Source: Paracoccus cavernae (GTDB lineage: Bacteria; Pseudomonadota; Alphaproteobacteria; Rhodobacterales; Rhodobacteraceae). From it: DNA of 64,000 nt. The position numbers were made by a program, and so were the translations under genes. The notes beneath the pieces are model-generated. The model did not search any database. It saw only the letters and a list, made by a program, of their open reading frames with translations, and was not told the DNA's origin. The stretch is from positions 1,066,501-1,130,500 of the forward strand of contig JAUFRC010000001.1 of assembly GCA_030410095.1 (NCBI GenBank), read 5' to 3'. This document shows, piece by piece, positions 48,827 to 59,491 of this stretch. How positions within the stretch are numbered: position 1 is the stretch's first letter; every line of letters starts with the position of its first letter.

Positions 48827-50429
48827 GGGAAACCTGCTCTTTGAGATATTCGCTATAGGCGAGCTGGAGGATCGCCTCTTCGGTCATGGCCTCGCCCTCG
48901 AGGCTGCCCGCGATCACGCCGCGCGACATGACCTCGACGCGATCCGCGAGGGTCAGCAGCTCGGGAATGTCCGAGGAGACGACCAGAATGGCGACGCCCT
49001 CCTCTGCCAGCTTGCCCAGAAGCGCGTAGATTTCGGCCTTGGCCCCGACATCGATGCCGCGTGTCGGCTCGTCGAGCATCAAAACGCCGGGTTTGCGCAA
49101 AAGCCACTTCGCCAGAACGACCTTTTGCTGATTGCCGCCCGAAAGGCTCGCGACCGGCAGATCGAAACCGGCCGCGCGAATATCGAGCGAGCGCAACATG
49201 GCGGAAACCGTGCGGTTCTCCGCGCCACGATCGAGAAAGCCCGCGCGCGAATGCTCGTGCACCGTCGCAAGCGAGCCGTTCACGGTCAACGACATCGGCA
49301 GGACCAGCCCCTCTTCCTTGCGGTTTTCGGTCACGAGGCTGATCCCCGCCGCAATCGCGTCGCGCGGGCTTGCGACCGTCACCGGACGCCCGTCACGCAG
49401 CACGAGACCGCGTGCCGGCAGATCGGCGCCGAAAATCGCGCGCAAGAGCTCGCTGCGGCCCGCGCCGACCAGCCCCGCGATCCCGAGGATCTCTCCCGCG
49501 CGCAGGGTCAGCGAAATATCCGGCCGCGCCGCATTGAGTGCGGTCTGGAAGCCGTCGATCTCCAGCGCGGGTCTACCTCCGGCGCGGGCCGGACGGGCAA
49601 GACGCTCCTGACGCAATTCGCGGCCGACCATCTGCTGGACCAGACCATCCGCGGAAACGGCCCCTGTCTCCTGCGTGACGATCATCCGGCCGTTTCGGAA
49701 GACGGTCACGCGGTCGCAATGGGCGAAGACCTCTTCGAGGTGGTGCGAAATGAAAAGAACGGTCGTGCCCTGCGCCTTGAGACGGTGGACGATCTCGAAA
49801 AGGCGGCCGCTTTCGCGCGGGGTCAGGGTCGCGGTCGGCTCGTCGAGGATCAGAACGCGCGCATCATCCGCAAGCGCGCGGGCGATCTCGATCAATTGCT
49901 GCTGGGCGACGCCGAGCGTGCCGACCGGAAGGCGCGGATCAAGCCCCTCGAGCCCGACCAGCGCCAGAAGCTCCTGCGCGCGTCGCATTAGGACCGGCGT
50001 ATCGACAAAGATGCCGAAGCGGCGCGGCAGGCGCTCGAACAACAGGTTCTCGGCGATGCTGAGCGAGGGCAGAAGGCTGAATTCCTGATGGACGACACGA
50101 ATGCCCCGCGCCATCGCCTCCGAGGGCGAGGCAGGCGCATAGGCCGCACCGTCAAGCGTCATCGTCCCGCCGTCGGGCTGGATGATGCCGCTGAGGATCT
50201 TGATGAAGGTCGATTTTCCGGCCCCGTTCTCGCCGACGATCGCATGGATCTCTCCGGCCGCGAAATCGACCGAGATCTCCTGCAATGCCGGCACGCCGCC
50301 ATAGGATTTGGAGATCAGGCTGGTCGCGAGCCGCAGGCTCCGCCCCTCTGGCGGATCGTGCGGCGTGGATGGCGCGCTTGCTGTCGGGGTGGGGCCTGCC
50401 CGATTTCGGCCGGATGGGGCTGGGGTCAT
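48816..50429 (-). CDS. Sugar ABC transporter ATPase, RbsA-like
   Basis: An intact protein of about 537 residues with two nucleotide-binding domains. The first has Walker A GENGAGKST and Walker B VLILDEPTA. The second keeps VTENRKEEGLVLPM and LSGGNQQKVVLAKWLL, with Walker B VLMLDEPTRGID; its Walker A is degenerate (GLVGAGRSE), as is usual for RbsA. The start ATG 50429 (MTPAPSG) is preferred to 50444. It lies between the binding-protein and permease genes and energises sugar import. Confidence 0.92.
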   Translation of the reverse strand: MTPAPSGRNRAGPTPTASAPSTPHDPPEGRSLRLATSLISKSYGGVPALQEISVDFAAGEIHAIVGENGAGKSTFIKILSGIIQPDGGTMTLDGAAYAPASPSEAMARGIRVVHQEFSLLPSLSIAENLLFERLPRRFGIFVDTPVLMRRAQELLALVGLEGLDPRLPVGTLGVAQQQLIEIARALADDARVLILDEPTATLTPRESGRLFEIVHRLKAQGTTVLFISHHLEEVFAHCDRVTVFRNGRMIVTQETGAVSADGLVQQMVGRELRQERLARPARAGGRPALEIDGFQTALNAARPDISLTLRAGEILGIAGLVGAGRSELLRAIFGADLPARGLVLRDGRPVTVASPRDAIAAGISLVTENRKEEGLVLPMSLTVNGSLATVHEHSRAGFLDRGAENRTVSAMLRSLDIRAAGFDLPVASLSGGNQQKVVLAKWLLRKPGVLMLDEPTRGIDVGAKAEIYALLGKLAEEGVAILVVSSDIPELLTLADRVEVMSRGVIAGSLEGEAMTEEAILQLAYSEYLKEQVSHEH

Positions 50430-50528
50430 ATCGCAATCCCGCAATGATGTCCGGAAACGTGTCCGGCTGGCTGTCCGGTTGGCGCGGGACGGACAGGCGT
50501 CCTCCCGCGCCGGCTTTTCCCGCTGGAC

Positions 50529-51454
50529 TCAGTTCTTGGTCACGAGCTTGATCTCGGTCGTGACCCAACCTTCGAGCGGCGTGCCCGAGCGGAAGGATTC
50601 GATTCCGCGGTTGATCGCATCGGCAGCCATGTCGCGGCCGAACTGGTCGACGGTGGCCAATACGCGGCCGTCTTCGACCATCGGGCGGATCGCGGGGATA
50701 TTGTCGAAGCCCACGACCTGGATCTTGCCGGTCAGACCCGCGGCCTCGATCGCCTTGACCACGCCGAGCGCCATCAGATCGTTCGCGGCCATCACGCCCT
50801 GAACATCGGGATGGGCGGTGAGCATGGTGGTGAAAACGGTATTGGCCTCTTCGGTTTCCCAATGCGCGGTGCGCGATCCAGCAGTTCGAGCCCGTGTTCG
50901 GCAATTGCCGCGTCAAAGCCCACCTTGCGCTGTTTGGCGTTGTCGGCACCGGGGTTGCCCTCGATGATGACCACTTTCGCGCCCTTGCCCAAAACCTCGG
51001 CCAGCTTGTCGCCCGCCATTTTCGCGCCCGCGGCATTGTCGGGACCGACGAAGGCCAGTTTGAGACCCGCCTGCGCCTTGGCCTCCTCGTCCAGCGGCAC
51101 GTCGAAGTTCACGACGGTGATGCCGGCGTCCACCGCACGTTTCGCGGGGCCGACCATGGCGCGGCTATCGGCGGGGGCCAGAACGATGATGTCTTTCTGC
51201 TCGACGATGCAGGTGTCCATCGCATTGACCTGCGCGTCAAAGTCCGTCTCGGACTGCATCCCGACCATCTTGAGGTCGAAATCCGCGCGCTTGGCTGCAT
51301 ATTCCTCGGCGCCGACACTCATGTCTTTGAAGAACTCGTTCGACAGCGATTTCATCACCAGACAGACCTGAGGACGTTCCGCATCCGCCAGCGCCGGCAG
51401 AGCAACAACAGTCGTCATCAGCGCCACGGCAACAGTGGTCATCGTCTTGATCAT
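50529..51454 (-). CDS. Sugar-binding protein, RbsB-like
   Basis: A periplasmic type-I binding protein with a signal peptide (MIKTMTTVAVALMTTVVALPALA). It shows CLVMKSLSNEFFKDMSVGAEEYA, VEQKDIIVLAPADSRAMV, GITVVNFDVPLD and VQGVMAANDLMALGVVKAI. One or two single-base losses near 50880 separate the two lobes; the restored length is about 309 residues. ATG 51454 has GGAGGAGAGAA upstream. Sugar identity is not visible. Confidence 0.87.
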
Positions 51455-51492
51455 TTCTCTCTCCTCCATGGTTTGGGCGGTTCGATCCTCTG

Positions 51493-51506
51493 TGGAACCG
51501 GTTCCA
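51493..51506. promoter_or_regulatory. LacI-type operator upstream of the sugar ABC operon
   Basis: TGGAACCGGTTCCA is a perfect 14-bp palindrome with the central CG typical of LacI-family operators. It lies about 40 bases before the binding-protein start and fits the LacI gene at the end of the same operon. Confidence 0.75.
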
Positions 51507-51805
51507 TGTCCGATTTCACGCAGATTTAAACCCTTTTGTCTATGATTCCCGCAACCGACATCCCGCCTCTGTCCAAACAGCCAAGCCGCAGCCCGAAATC
51601 GGCCCGCGAAAGGCGGTGCCGAAGGCGCGGCGAAAGCCCCGACAGGGCCGGATTTGCGAGGCGGTTGTTTTCGCGGATGAACGGCTGTACTTTATGCGAA
51701 TTATTGAAACAGAATTCACATATCGGCACTTGCCCCAAGGGCCGCGAAGTGGTTCCTGCTCATAATGGCCCGAGTTCCGGCCAATTTCCAAAGAGGATTC
51801 CCACC

Positions 51806-53212
51806 ATGCGCTACAGCCGCGATTTGAATGGCTATGGAGAAAACGCCCCCGATCCGAAATGGCCGGGCAATGCGAAAATCGCGGTCCAGATCGTCGTGAA
51901 CTACGAAGAAGGCGGCGAGAACAGCATCGAGCATGGTGACGCGGCCTCCGAGGCCTTCCTGTCCGAAATCATCGGCGCGCAGCCCTGGCCGGGCAAGCGT
52001 CACTGGAACATGGAATCGATCTACGATTACGGTGCGCGCGCGGGCTTCTGGCGTCTCTACCGCATGATGAAAGACATTCCGGTCACCGTCTACGGCGTCG
52101 CAACCGCGCTCGAGCGCAGCCCCGAACAGGTGGCGGCGATGCAGAAAGCCGGCTGGGAGATCGCGACCCACGGCCTGAAGTGGATCGACTACCGCGACGT
52201 GCCGCGCGAGGTCGAAGAAGACCATATCGCCAAAGCGATCAAGCTCCACACCGAGATCACCGGCGAGCGCCCCTATGGTTTCTATCAGGGCCGCACCTCG
52301 ATGAATACGGTCGCGCTCGGCTGTGAAGAAGGCGGCTTCGCCTATCTCGCAGATACGATCGCCGACGACCTGCCCTATTGGCATGTCCACAACGGCAAGC
52401 CGCAGCTGATGGTGCCCTATACGATGGACGCCAACGACATGCGTTTCTCGAGCGGTCAGGGCTTCGGCACCGGCGAGGAATTCCTCGACTACCTCAAGGC
52501 CAGCTTCGACGTGCTTTACGCCGAAGGCGAGGCCGGCGCGCCCAAGATGATGTCGATCGGTCTGCACTGCCGTCTGGCGGGCCGTCCGGGTCGTGCGATC
52601 GCGGTGCAGAAATTCATCGAATACGCCCGCTCGCATGCCAATGTCTGGTTCGCATCGCGTCTCGACATCGCGCGCCACTGGGCGCAGGTCCATCCCTATG
52701 AGGCGACCGAGCGTCCGTCCGAAATGGACCGCGAGACCTTCGTGGCCAAGTTCGGTTCGATCTACGAACATTCGCCCTTCATCGCCGAGCGCGTCTGGGA
52801 CGGTGAAATGGGTGCGGTCCATGATACCGCGCTGGGTCTTGCCCGCCGCATGGCGCAGATCTTCCGCGCCTCCTCCGACGAAGAGCGTCTGGGCGTTCTG
52901 AACGCGCACCCCGATCTTGCCGGCAAACTGGCCGCGGCAAAGGCGCTGACCGCCGAAAGCACCGCCGAACAGGCGAGCGCGGGTCTGGATGCCTTGACCG
53001 ACGACGAGCGCGCGACCTTCAACCGGCTCAATACCGACTACGTCGCGCGCCACGGCTTCCCCTTCATCATCGCGGTCCGCGACTACGACAAAGCCGGCAT
53101 CATGGAAGCGATGCAGAACCGCATCGACAACGACACCGCGACCGAGCGCCGCGAGGCCGAGCGTCAGGTCAGCCGCATCGGCGAGCTGCGCCTCCAGCAG
53201 GTGCTGGGCTAA
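51806..53212 (+). CDS. puuE: Allantoinase PuuE fused to OHCU decarboxylase
   Basis: An intact 468-residue fusion. Residues 1-300 are a polysaccharide-deacetylase-like PuuE allantoinase: NYEEGGENSIEHGD, YDYGARAGFWRLYRMM, WEIATHGLKWIDY, GFYQGRTSMNTV and SIGLHCRLAGRPGRA. Residues 310-468 are a 2-oxo-4-hydroxy-4-carboxy-5-ureidoimidazoline decarboxylase (UraD), with FGSIYEHSPFIAERVW, LNAHPDLAGKLA and YVARHGFPFIIAVRDYDK. The two catalyse consecutive late steps of urate breakdown, from OHCU to allantoin to allantoate. ATG 51806 follows AGAGGA. The ureidoglycine aminohydrolase gene is next. A weak promoter (TTGTTT-17-TACTTT, 51665-51693) lies upstream. Confidence 0.92.
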   Translation: MRYSRDLNGYGENAPDPKWPGNAKIAVQIVVNYEEGGENSIEHGDAASEAFLSEIIGAQPWPGKRHWNMESIYDYGARAGFWRLYRMMKDIPVTVYGVATALERSPEQVAAMQKAGWEIATHGLKWIDYRDVPREVEEDHIAKAIKLHTEITGERPYGFYQGRTSMNTVALGCEEGGFAYLADTIADDLPYWHVHNGKPQLMVPYTMDANDMRFSSGQGFGTGEEFLDYLKASFDVLYAEGEAGAPKMMSIGLHCRLAGRPGRAIAVQKFIEYARSHANVWFASRLDIARHWAQVHPYEATERPSEMDRETFVAKFGSIYEHSPFIAERVWDGEMGAVHDTALGLARRMAQIFRASSDEERLGVLNAHPDLAGKLAAAKALTAESTAEQASAGLDALTDDERATFNRLNTDYVARHGFPFIIAVRDYDKAGIMEAMQNRIDNDTATERREAERQVSRIGELRLQQVLG

Positions 53213-53396
53213 GGCGCGAAACGGCCCCCGCAAGGCCGGGCCGCCAACCGCCCCAGAACTTCCGGTCATGCGCGGTGCCTCGAGCGTGCACCCCGCCTGA
53301 CCAGCCGAGCAGAGCCCCGGGCGCAAGCCCCGACGGCCAGCCAACGATTTGCCTTAACTATGCCGGAGCACGATGCTCCGGATCTCAGGAGACACC

Positions 53397-54224
53397 ATGT
53401 CCAACGCCAAGAAGAACAGCTACGCTGGTCCTTTTGCCGGCCTTCCGCCCCAGTCCGACCTCTCGGTCGACACCGCCGTTTTCACCGATGCTTATGCCGT
53501 CATTCCGGCAGCGACGATGCGCGATATCGTCACGAGCTTCCTGCCCGGCTGGAAGAACATGCGCATGTGGGTCATCGCCCGCCCGCTCTCGGGTTTCGCG
53601 GAAACCTTCAGCCAGTATATCGTCGAGCTGAACGGCGATGCGGGCTCCGACCGCCCCGAAACCGATCCGACCGTGCAGGCTTCGCTGTTTTGCACCGACG
53701 GCTCGATCGAGGTCACCATCGACGGCAAGGCCCATGTGCTGACCGCCGGCGGCTTCGCCTATATTCCGGCCGGCACCGCATGGTCGGTCAAGAACGCATC
53801 GGATCTGTCGCGCTTCCATTGGTGGCGCAAGCGTTGGGAGCCGGTCGAAGGCCTCGACAAGCCCGATGTCATCATCGCCAATGAAAACGACATCGAACCG
53901 ATCGCCATGCCCGACACCAACGGCGCATGGGCGACGACCCGTTTCATGGATCCGACCGACATCCGTCACGACATGCACATCACCATCGTGACGCTGAAAC
54001 CGGGCGGCTCGATCCCCTTTGCCGAAACCCATGTCATGGAACACGGGCTGTTCGTGATCGAGGGCAAAGCGGTTTACCGTCTCAATCAGGATTGGGTCGA
54101 AGTCGGCCCGGGCGACTTCATGTGGCTGCGTGCGTTCTGCCCGCAATGCGCCTATGCCGGTGGCCCGTCGAACTTCCGCTACCTGCTCTATAAAGACGTC
54201 AACCGTCACGCGAAAATGCTGTAA
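53397..54224 (+). CDS. allE: (S)-ureidoglycine aminohydrolase, AllE-like bicupin
   Basis: An intact 275-residue bicupin. The first cupin has AVIPAATMRDIVTSFLPGW and DGSIEVTIDGKAHVLTAGGFAYIPAGT. The second has MHITIVTLKPGGSIPFAETHVMEHGLFVIEGKAVYRL with metal-binding His, Glu and Gln-type residues and PGDFMWLRAFCPQ. It converts ureidoglycine to ureidoglycolate and ammonia, the step after allantoate hydrolysis. Together with the PuuE-UraD fusion it covers most of the urate-to-ureidoglycolate path; allantoate amidohydrolase is not in the window. Confidence 0.92.
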   Translation: MSNAKKNSYAGPFAGLPPQSDLSVDTAVFTDAYAVIPAATMRDIVTSFLPGWKNMRMWVIARPLSGFAETFSQYIVELNGDAGSDRPETDPTVQASLFCTDGSIEVTIDGKAHVLTAGGFAYIPAGTAWSVKNASDLSRFHWWRKRWEPVEGLDKPDVIIANENDIEPIAMPDTNGAWATTRFMDPTDIRHDMHITIVTLKPGGSIPFAETHVMEHGLFVIEGKAVYRLNQDWVEVGPGDFMWLRAFCPQCAYAGGPSNFRYLLYKDVNRHAKML

Positions 54225-54225
54225 G

Positions 54226-54248
54226 AAAAGGGGCCTCGGCCCCTTTTT
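54226..54248 (+). terminator. Rho-independent terminator after allE
   Basis: AAAAGGGGCC (54226-54235) pairs with GGCCCCTTTT (54238-54247) and continues into a T-run. It begins two bases after the allE stop codon and lies 30 bases before the minus-strand MYG1 gene end. Confidence 0.82.
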
Positions 54249-54279
54249 CATTCCCGAATGCCGTCGGCCCGCAGCGTGT

Positions 54280-55230
54280 TTAGACCGCCTGTTCGGCCTC
54301 ACGCTCGGCCTCGGCCTCGCGCACGGCGATTTCGGCCATGGCCAGTGCGGCCTCGCGGGTTGCGGCTGCCGCGATGAAGCGGCCGTTATGGCAGAATAGC
54401 GCGCCTTTGACGCCCGAAGCTTGTTCCAGCGCCTCGTTGGTCAGACCGGCCCAAGCGGCAGGCAGATCGGCGCGCAGGGCGAAGCCCTCCTCGGATTTGC
54501 GGATGCCCCCGATGCTCCAATCCTTGCCGCGCGGGTTGATCACGAACCACAGATGGTCCGCGCCCGCTTTGACCACGGTCGGACGGAAAGGCATGCCCAT
54601 CGGCAGTTCCAGCACGCGGCCCTCGCCCGCCTGTTCGATCGAGGCCATCACCATCGCCTCGGCACGCAATTTCGCGGCGCTGCGGTTGATGCGGGCCTCG
54701 ACAAACGCGCGGGCGATGCCGAGCGCGAGATGGAAGGCCTCGGTTTCGGCCTCGGGGTCGGTATTGTCGAAAACCGGTTTCAGCGTCTCTAGGAGGCTCG
54801 GCAGAACCATCCCCGCCAATTGCGGCCCCGCGGCCGAAGGGCTGAGCGCGCCGTTGTCGACCAGATCGAGCGGCAGAACGAAACCCGTGTCGAACGAACT
54901 GTGGATCGCGTCGATATTGGCCTCGGCAATGCCGAAACCGGCAAGATAATCGCGGCCGAAATGGCGCCAGACCAGCCCGAAAGAGCTGAGCGGCTGCCCG
55001 TCGTCGCGCAAAGGTGCGCCGCGCTGGTGGTGGTCGAAGATCCGCGCCTCGGGATCATAGGCCCCGCCGACGTCATAGATGATGCGGTCTTTGGCCGGCG
55101 TGATCCATTCGGGCGCGCGGCTGCGCACCAGCTCGGCCTCTGGAAACAGCCGCGTGAGGATCACGCTCGAGAGCAGCTCGTCGGCGTGAAAGCCGCCGGA
55201 ATGGGTGACGAGATAGCTGGGCTGCATCAT
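54280..55230 (-). CDS. MYG1 family metal-dependent exonuclease/hydrolase
   Basis: An intact protein of about 316 residues of the MYG1 (UPF0160) family. Signatures are VTHSGGFHADELLSSVIL, RIIYDVGGAYDPEARIFDHHQRG (metal ligands), PLSSFGLVWRHFG and LDLVDNGA, with the C-terminal FVINPRGKDWSIGGIRKSEEGF. Eukaryotic MYG1 is an RNA exonuclease; the bacterial role is not settled. It shares the DHH-type metal site. Its neighbours do not clarify its role. Confidence 0.87.
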   Translation of the reverse strand: MMQPSYLVTHSGGFHADELLSSVILTRLFPEAELVRSRAPEWITPAKDRIIYDVGGAYDPEARIFDHHQRGAPLRDDGQPLSSFGLVWRHFGRDYLAGFGIAEANIDAIHSSFDTGFVLPLDLVDNGALSPSAAGPQLAGMVLPSLLETLKPVFDNTDPEAETEAFHLALGIARAFVEARINRSAAKLRAEAMVMASIEQAGEGRVLELPMGMPFRPTVVKAGADHLWFVINPRGKDWSIGGIRKSEEGFALRADLPAAWAGLTNEALEQASGVKGALFCHNGRFIAAAATREAALAMAEIAVREAEAEREAEQAV

Positions 55231-55367
55231 GGTGTCCTTGGATCGGTTCGTCTGGAAATCGTCGCGCGCGCCCGCAGGGCCGGCAAAGCCCGCCTGCCCT
55301 ACGCCGATTGACCGCTTTTGGCAATCGGCGCAGGCGCGCTGCGTGCGGGCACGCCCGCCCCCGCCCT

Positions 55368-55661
55368 TTAGCGTTTGCGCACGAATTCGGTGCGCAGCAC
55401 GAGGCCGCGAATGCTGTCGTGGCGGCAGTCGATTTCTTCGGGATTGGCGGTCAGGCGGATCGTGCGGATCACGGTGCCCTGTTTGAGAACCGTGCTGGTG
55501 CCCTTGACCTTGAGGTCCTTGACCAGCACCACGCTGTCGCCATCCGCCAGCACATTGCCCGCCGCATCGCGCACCACGACCTCCGAGCGCGCAGCGATCT
55601 CGGAAGCCGGAAGCCATTCGCCGCTGGCCTCGTCATAGACATATTCTTCATCTGCGGCCAT
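55368..55661 (-). CDS. PhnA/YjdM domain protein
   Basis: An intact 97-residue protein whose C-terminal part is the PhnA SH3-like domain: VVRDAAGNVLADGDSVVLVKDL, KVKGTSTVLKQGTVIRTI, then DSIRGLVLRTEFVRKR. The usual N-terminal zinc ribbon of YjdM is replaced by YVYDEASGEWLPAS. The start is ATG 55661; an open extension upstream lacks family features. Function unknown; the historical link to phosphonates is not supported by neighbours. Confidence 0.82.
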   Translation of the reverse strand: MAADEEYVYDEASGEWLPASEIAARSEVVVRDAAGNVLADGDSVVLVKDLKVKGTSTVLKQGTVIRTIRLTANPEEIDCRHDSIRGLVLRTEFVRKR

Positions 55662-55728
55662 ATCGCCCCCTGTCGATGCTGATGGAACGAGACCCATCCC
55701 CGACGCGGAACCAAAGGTCAAGCGCAGC

Positions 55729-57251
55729 CTAGAAAATCGCGACTTCCGCACCCAGCGAGGAGGCGAGCGAGCGCAGCCGCGCCTCGGCAACCTCGCCCAT
55801 GAGCGCGCGGCCTGTTTTGGTCAGATGCAGCTCGAGCCGCTTTTCTTCGGGGAAATATTTCAGCGCCCCCGCCTCGCCCGGATCGCGGACCGAAAACATC
55901 GCGCCGAACCGCATCGCCTTGCCGAGGATTTCGGCCTTGGTCAATTCGGTCTCGTTGAGCAAGGTAAACAGCGCCGCCATCGGCGAAGCGGCGCGGCTGT
56001 TGCGGTAGCGGTGCAGCAAAGCCAACCCGAGAAAGACCCGCTCGGGATGCGAAAGCGCGGCCATATTGGCGCGCGTCACATTGTCGAAACAGGCGTCGGC
56101 GCGGTAATCGGGATGGGTGCGCCATGCCGTGTCGTGGAGCAGACAGGCCGCGCGGATCAGGCGGTCCTGCTCGGGTGGTTCATTGGCGAAAATCGGCAGC
56201 AGGAACTGGTAGAGCTTCTTGCCGAAGCCCGGCATCCGCGCCATCTGGCGTTCGGTGAAACGCGCGGCCTCGATCAAAGGATCGCGTTTGCGCAGGCTCG
56301 CGGGCATCTTTTCGTAAAGCAGCCCCTCGCGGATCCCGTAAGAGGAAATCGCCAGTGATTTCGGCTGGAAGCTCAGAACCAGCTGGCGCAGGACCTGACT
56401 GGCCAGCGGCACCAGCTCGATCCGGCTCGTGGAAATGCCGGTCTGGGCCTTGAGCGCCATCAGATCGTTCTCGCCGATCCATTTCACGGTCTCGAGCGCC
56501 GCATCGGGGCTCATGCGGTATTCGTGCAGAACCGTCATCGGATAATTGGCGCGCTCCATATCGAGGCGCGCAATCGCACGCCACGAGCCGCCGACCAGAT
56601 AGATCTGCTCGTGATCGGCGCCGATCTTTTCGACCAGCCCGTCCATCACCGACTTGATATGTTCGCGCAGACCGGCCTTGCCGCCCTCGATCTGCTGGAG
56701 ACGGAAGGGCCCGAGCGGCGAGGTTTCGCGCCGCCCGACCTTGCCGTTTTCGACGACCGCAAGTTCGAGAGAGTTGCCGCCGATATCGCAGACGAGACCG
56801 CGCGCATCTGGCCAGCCGAGCAAAACCCCCTGCGCCGAAAGCCGCGCCTCTTCCTCGCCCTCGATCACCAGAAGCTTGAGGCCGGTCTCCGCCTCGACCG
56901 CCTTGCGGAAAGCGCGGCCGTCCTTGGCCTCGCGCACGGCGGCGGTCGCGACGCAGATCAGGGTTTGATCCCCATGCCGTCGGCCAGAACCGAAAAGCGC
57001 TTGAGCGCGGCCATGGCGCGTTCGACCCCTTTGGGGTTGAGATGGCCGGTCGTGACCAGCCCCTGACCAAGGCCCGCCATGACTTTCTCGTTGTAGAAAT
57101 AGGCGGGGCTGCGCGCCGCGCCGTCGAAGACAACCATGCGGATCGAGTTCGATCCGACATCGACCACGCCGACACGGCTGAGCGAACGCTCGAAGACGCT
57201 GCTCCCGAAGGGCTCGATGGTTTCGCCGCTTGTGATCACCACGCCGCTCAT
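55729..57251 (-). CDS. ppx: Exopolyphosphatase, Ppx/GppA family
   Basis: The N-terminal actin-like ATPase fold is seen in RVGVVDVGSNSIRMVVFDG and GWPDARGLVCDIGGNSLELAVV (phosphate loops). QIYLVGGSWRAIARL and the HD-like C-terminal region (RAACLLHDTAWRTHPDYRA) follow. It removes terminal phosphate from polyphosphate or pppGpp. One base is missing near 56965 (AAACCC, one A short), giving about 507 residues. It is transcribed after the polyphosphate kinase gene, so the operon holds both synthesis and breakdown of polyphosphate. Confidence 0.92.
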
Positions 57252-57297
57252 GAGGCCCTCCGATTCGTCGCTGACAACGCTCTTTGCGCTGGATGGT

Positions 57298-59462
57298 TCA
57301 ATCCGGTGAATGCGTCAACGCCAGAACGTCCTTGGCACCGGCACTTCCCCGACCCGAAAGAGACGGATTTTCCATAAAGAACTTGTGACAGCTGAACAAA
57401 TCGTCGCGCCCGACCGGCAGATGGCGGACGTAGCGTCCATCGGGCTGCAGGATCCAGCTTTGCGCCTCGTCGGCGAGATTGGCGGCCATGATCTGGCTAG
57501 TGATCTGGGCTTTCACCGTCTCGTTGAGGCATTCGACCAGCGTTTCCACCCGCCGCGAGAGGTTGCGGCCCATCCAGTCGGCCGAGCTGATGAAGACCCG
57601 TGCGCGTTTGGACGGCAGGCCCTGACCATTGCCGAAACAGACGATGCGCGAATGCTCGAGAAAGCGCCCGACGATGGATTTCACGCGGATGTTTTCCGAC
57701 AGGCCCTGAATGCCCGGACGAAGCCCGCAGATGCCGCGCACCACGAGGTTGATCTTTACGCCCGCCTGGCTCGCGGCATCGAGCGCCTCGATAATATCCT
57801 TTTCGATCAGGCTGTTCATCTTGGCCCAGATCTCGGCAGGCCGCCCCTGCCGCGCGAATTCGACCTCGCGCCCGATCAGCTCGATCAGCCGGTCCTTGAG
57901 GTTGAGGGCGAGATCGCGAGGTTCTCCAGCTCGCTCGGCTGGACATAGCCGGTGAGGAAGTTGAAGACCTTCGAGGCATCGCGCCCCAGCGCCGGATCGC
58001 AGGTGAACAGCGAAAGATCGGTGTAGATCCGCGCGGTGATCGGGTGGTAGTTGCCGGTTCCGAAATGGGTATAGGTCACCAGCTGGCCGTTCTCGCGCCG
58101 CACCACGGTCGAGATCTTGGCATGGGTCTTGTACTGGGTGAAACCATAGACAACATGCGCGCCGGAACGCTCAAGCCGGCGCGACTGGCGGATATTGGCG
58201 GCCTCGTCGAACCGCGCTTTCAGCTCGACCAAAGCGGTGACGGTCTTGCCGGTCTCGGCCGCGGCGCAAAGCGCATCCACGATCGGGCTGTCGTAGGAGG
58301 TGCGGTAGAGCGTCTGTTTGATCGCCAGCACATTGGGATCATGCGCCGCCTGCTGCAAAAAGCGCACCACCATGTCGAAAGTCTCGTAGGGGTGATGGAG
58401 CAGCATGTCCTTTTGCCGGATCGCCGCGAACATGTCGCCGTCGTGATCCTGCACGCGTTCGGGCACGCGCGGGGTAAAGCTCGGCCATTGCAGGTCGCGC
58501 CGGTTGTCGAGCACCAGCGCGCCGAGATCGGCCATGCCCAAAAGGCCTTCGACCTCGACCACCTCTTCGGATTTCACCTCGAGCTTTTCCATGATCAGCC
58601 GGCGCAAACGGTCCGGCGCGCCCGCCGTGATCTTGAGCCGGATGACCGAGCCGCGACGGCGCCGCTTGAGCGCGCTTTCGAATTCGCGCACCAGATCCTC
58701 GGCCTCCTCCTCGACCTCGAGATCGCTGTCCCTGAGCACGCGGAAGGCGCAGTATCCGGTGTCGCGATAGCCAGGAAAAAGGCTGCGCAGATGCATCAGA
58801 AGCAGGTCTTCGAGCCGCAGGAAGCGCGTGCCGCCGGGCAGCGGGATGAAGCGCTCGATCTGCTGGGGCACCGGAAGCAGAGCCTGCATCTGCCGCCCGT
58901 CGCTTTCCGCCGCAAGCTCCAGCGCAAGGCAGAAGCCGAGGTTGGGGATGAAGGGAAAAGGATGGGCGGGGTCGATCGCCAGAGGCGAGAGGATCGGAAA
59001 GACATCCTCGACGAAATAGCGCCGCAGATAGGCTTCTTCGGCGCGCGTCACGCGCGAACGCGACAGGATGGTGATGTCGGCCTGCTCCATCTCGCGGCGA
59101 ACGCCGGTCCAGACCGCCTGTTGCGCGGCCATCAGGCGGCGCGCATTGGTATTGACCAAAGCGAGCTGCTCGGCCGGAGTCAGCCCGTCATCCGAAGGCG
59201 TGCCATGACCCTCGCGCACCAATTCGCGCAGGCCCGCCACGCGGACCGTATAGAATTCGTCGAGGTTCGTCGCCGAAATCGACAGGAAACGCAGTCGTTC
59301 GAGCAAAGGCACACGCGGATTGCGCGCCTCGTCGAGCACGCGCCAGTTGAAGCTCAGCCAGCTGACCTCCCGATTGAAAAAGCGCGCGGGGCCTTCGGGC
59401 GTCCCGTCCGGATAGCTGCGCGGCGCGGGGATGGGCGAGGTCAGAAAATTGGCTTGTGTCAT
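57298..59462 (-). CDS. ppk1: Polyphosphate kinase
   Basis: A Ppk1 with FFNREVSWLSFNWRVLDEA, SISATNLDEFYTVRVAGL, KDMLLHHPYETFDMVVRFL, VLAIKQTLYRTS and ALVELKARFDEAANI. The phosphorylated His lies in VVYGFTQYKTHAKISTVVR, and SADWMGRNLSRRVETL follows. One base is missing near 57920 (ATCTCGC region), so the chain continues NLKDRLIELIGREVEFARQG. The restored length is about 722 residues. The start is ATG 59462; the hda gene lies 29 bases upstream. It makes polyphosphate from ATP. Confidence 0.93.
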
Positions 59463-59491
59463 GGCAATCGATAACAAATGTTGCGTGGGGA

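Noticed and set aside
48444..49991. A 515-codon plus-strand frame over the sugar ABC genes
   Set aside because: The minus strand holds an intact RbsA with all ATPase motifs; the plus frame is a shadow.
51716..53344. A 542-codon minus-strand frame over puuE
   Set aside because: The opposite strand is an intact two-domain enzyme; the frame has no features.
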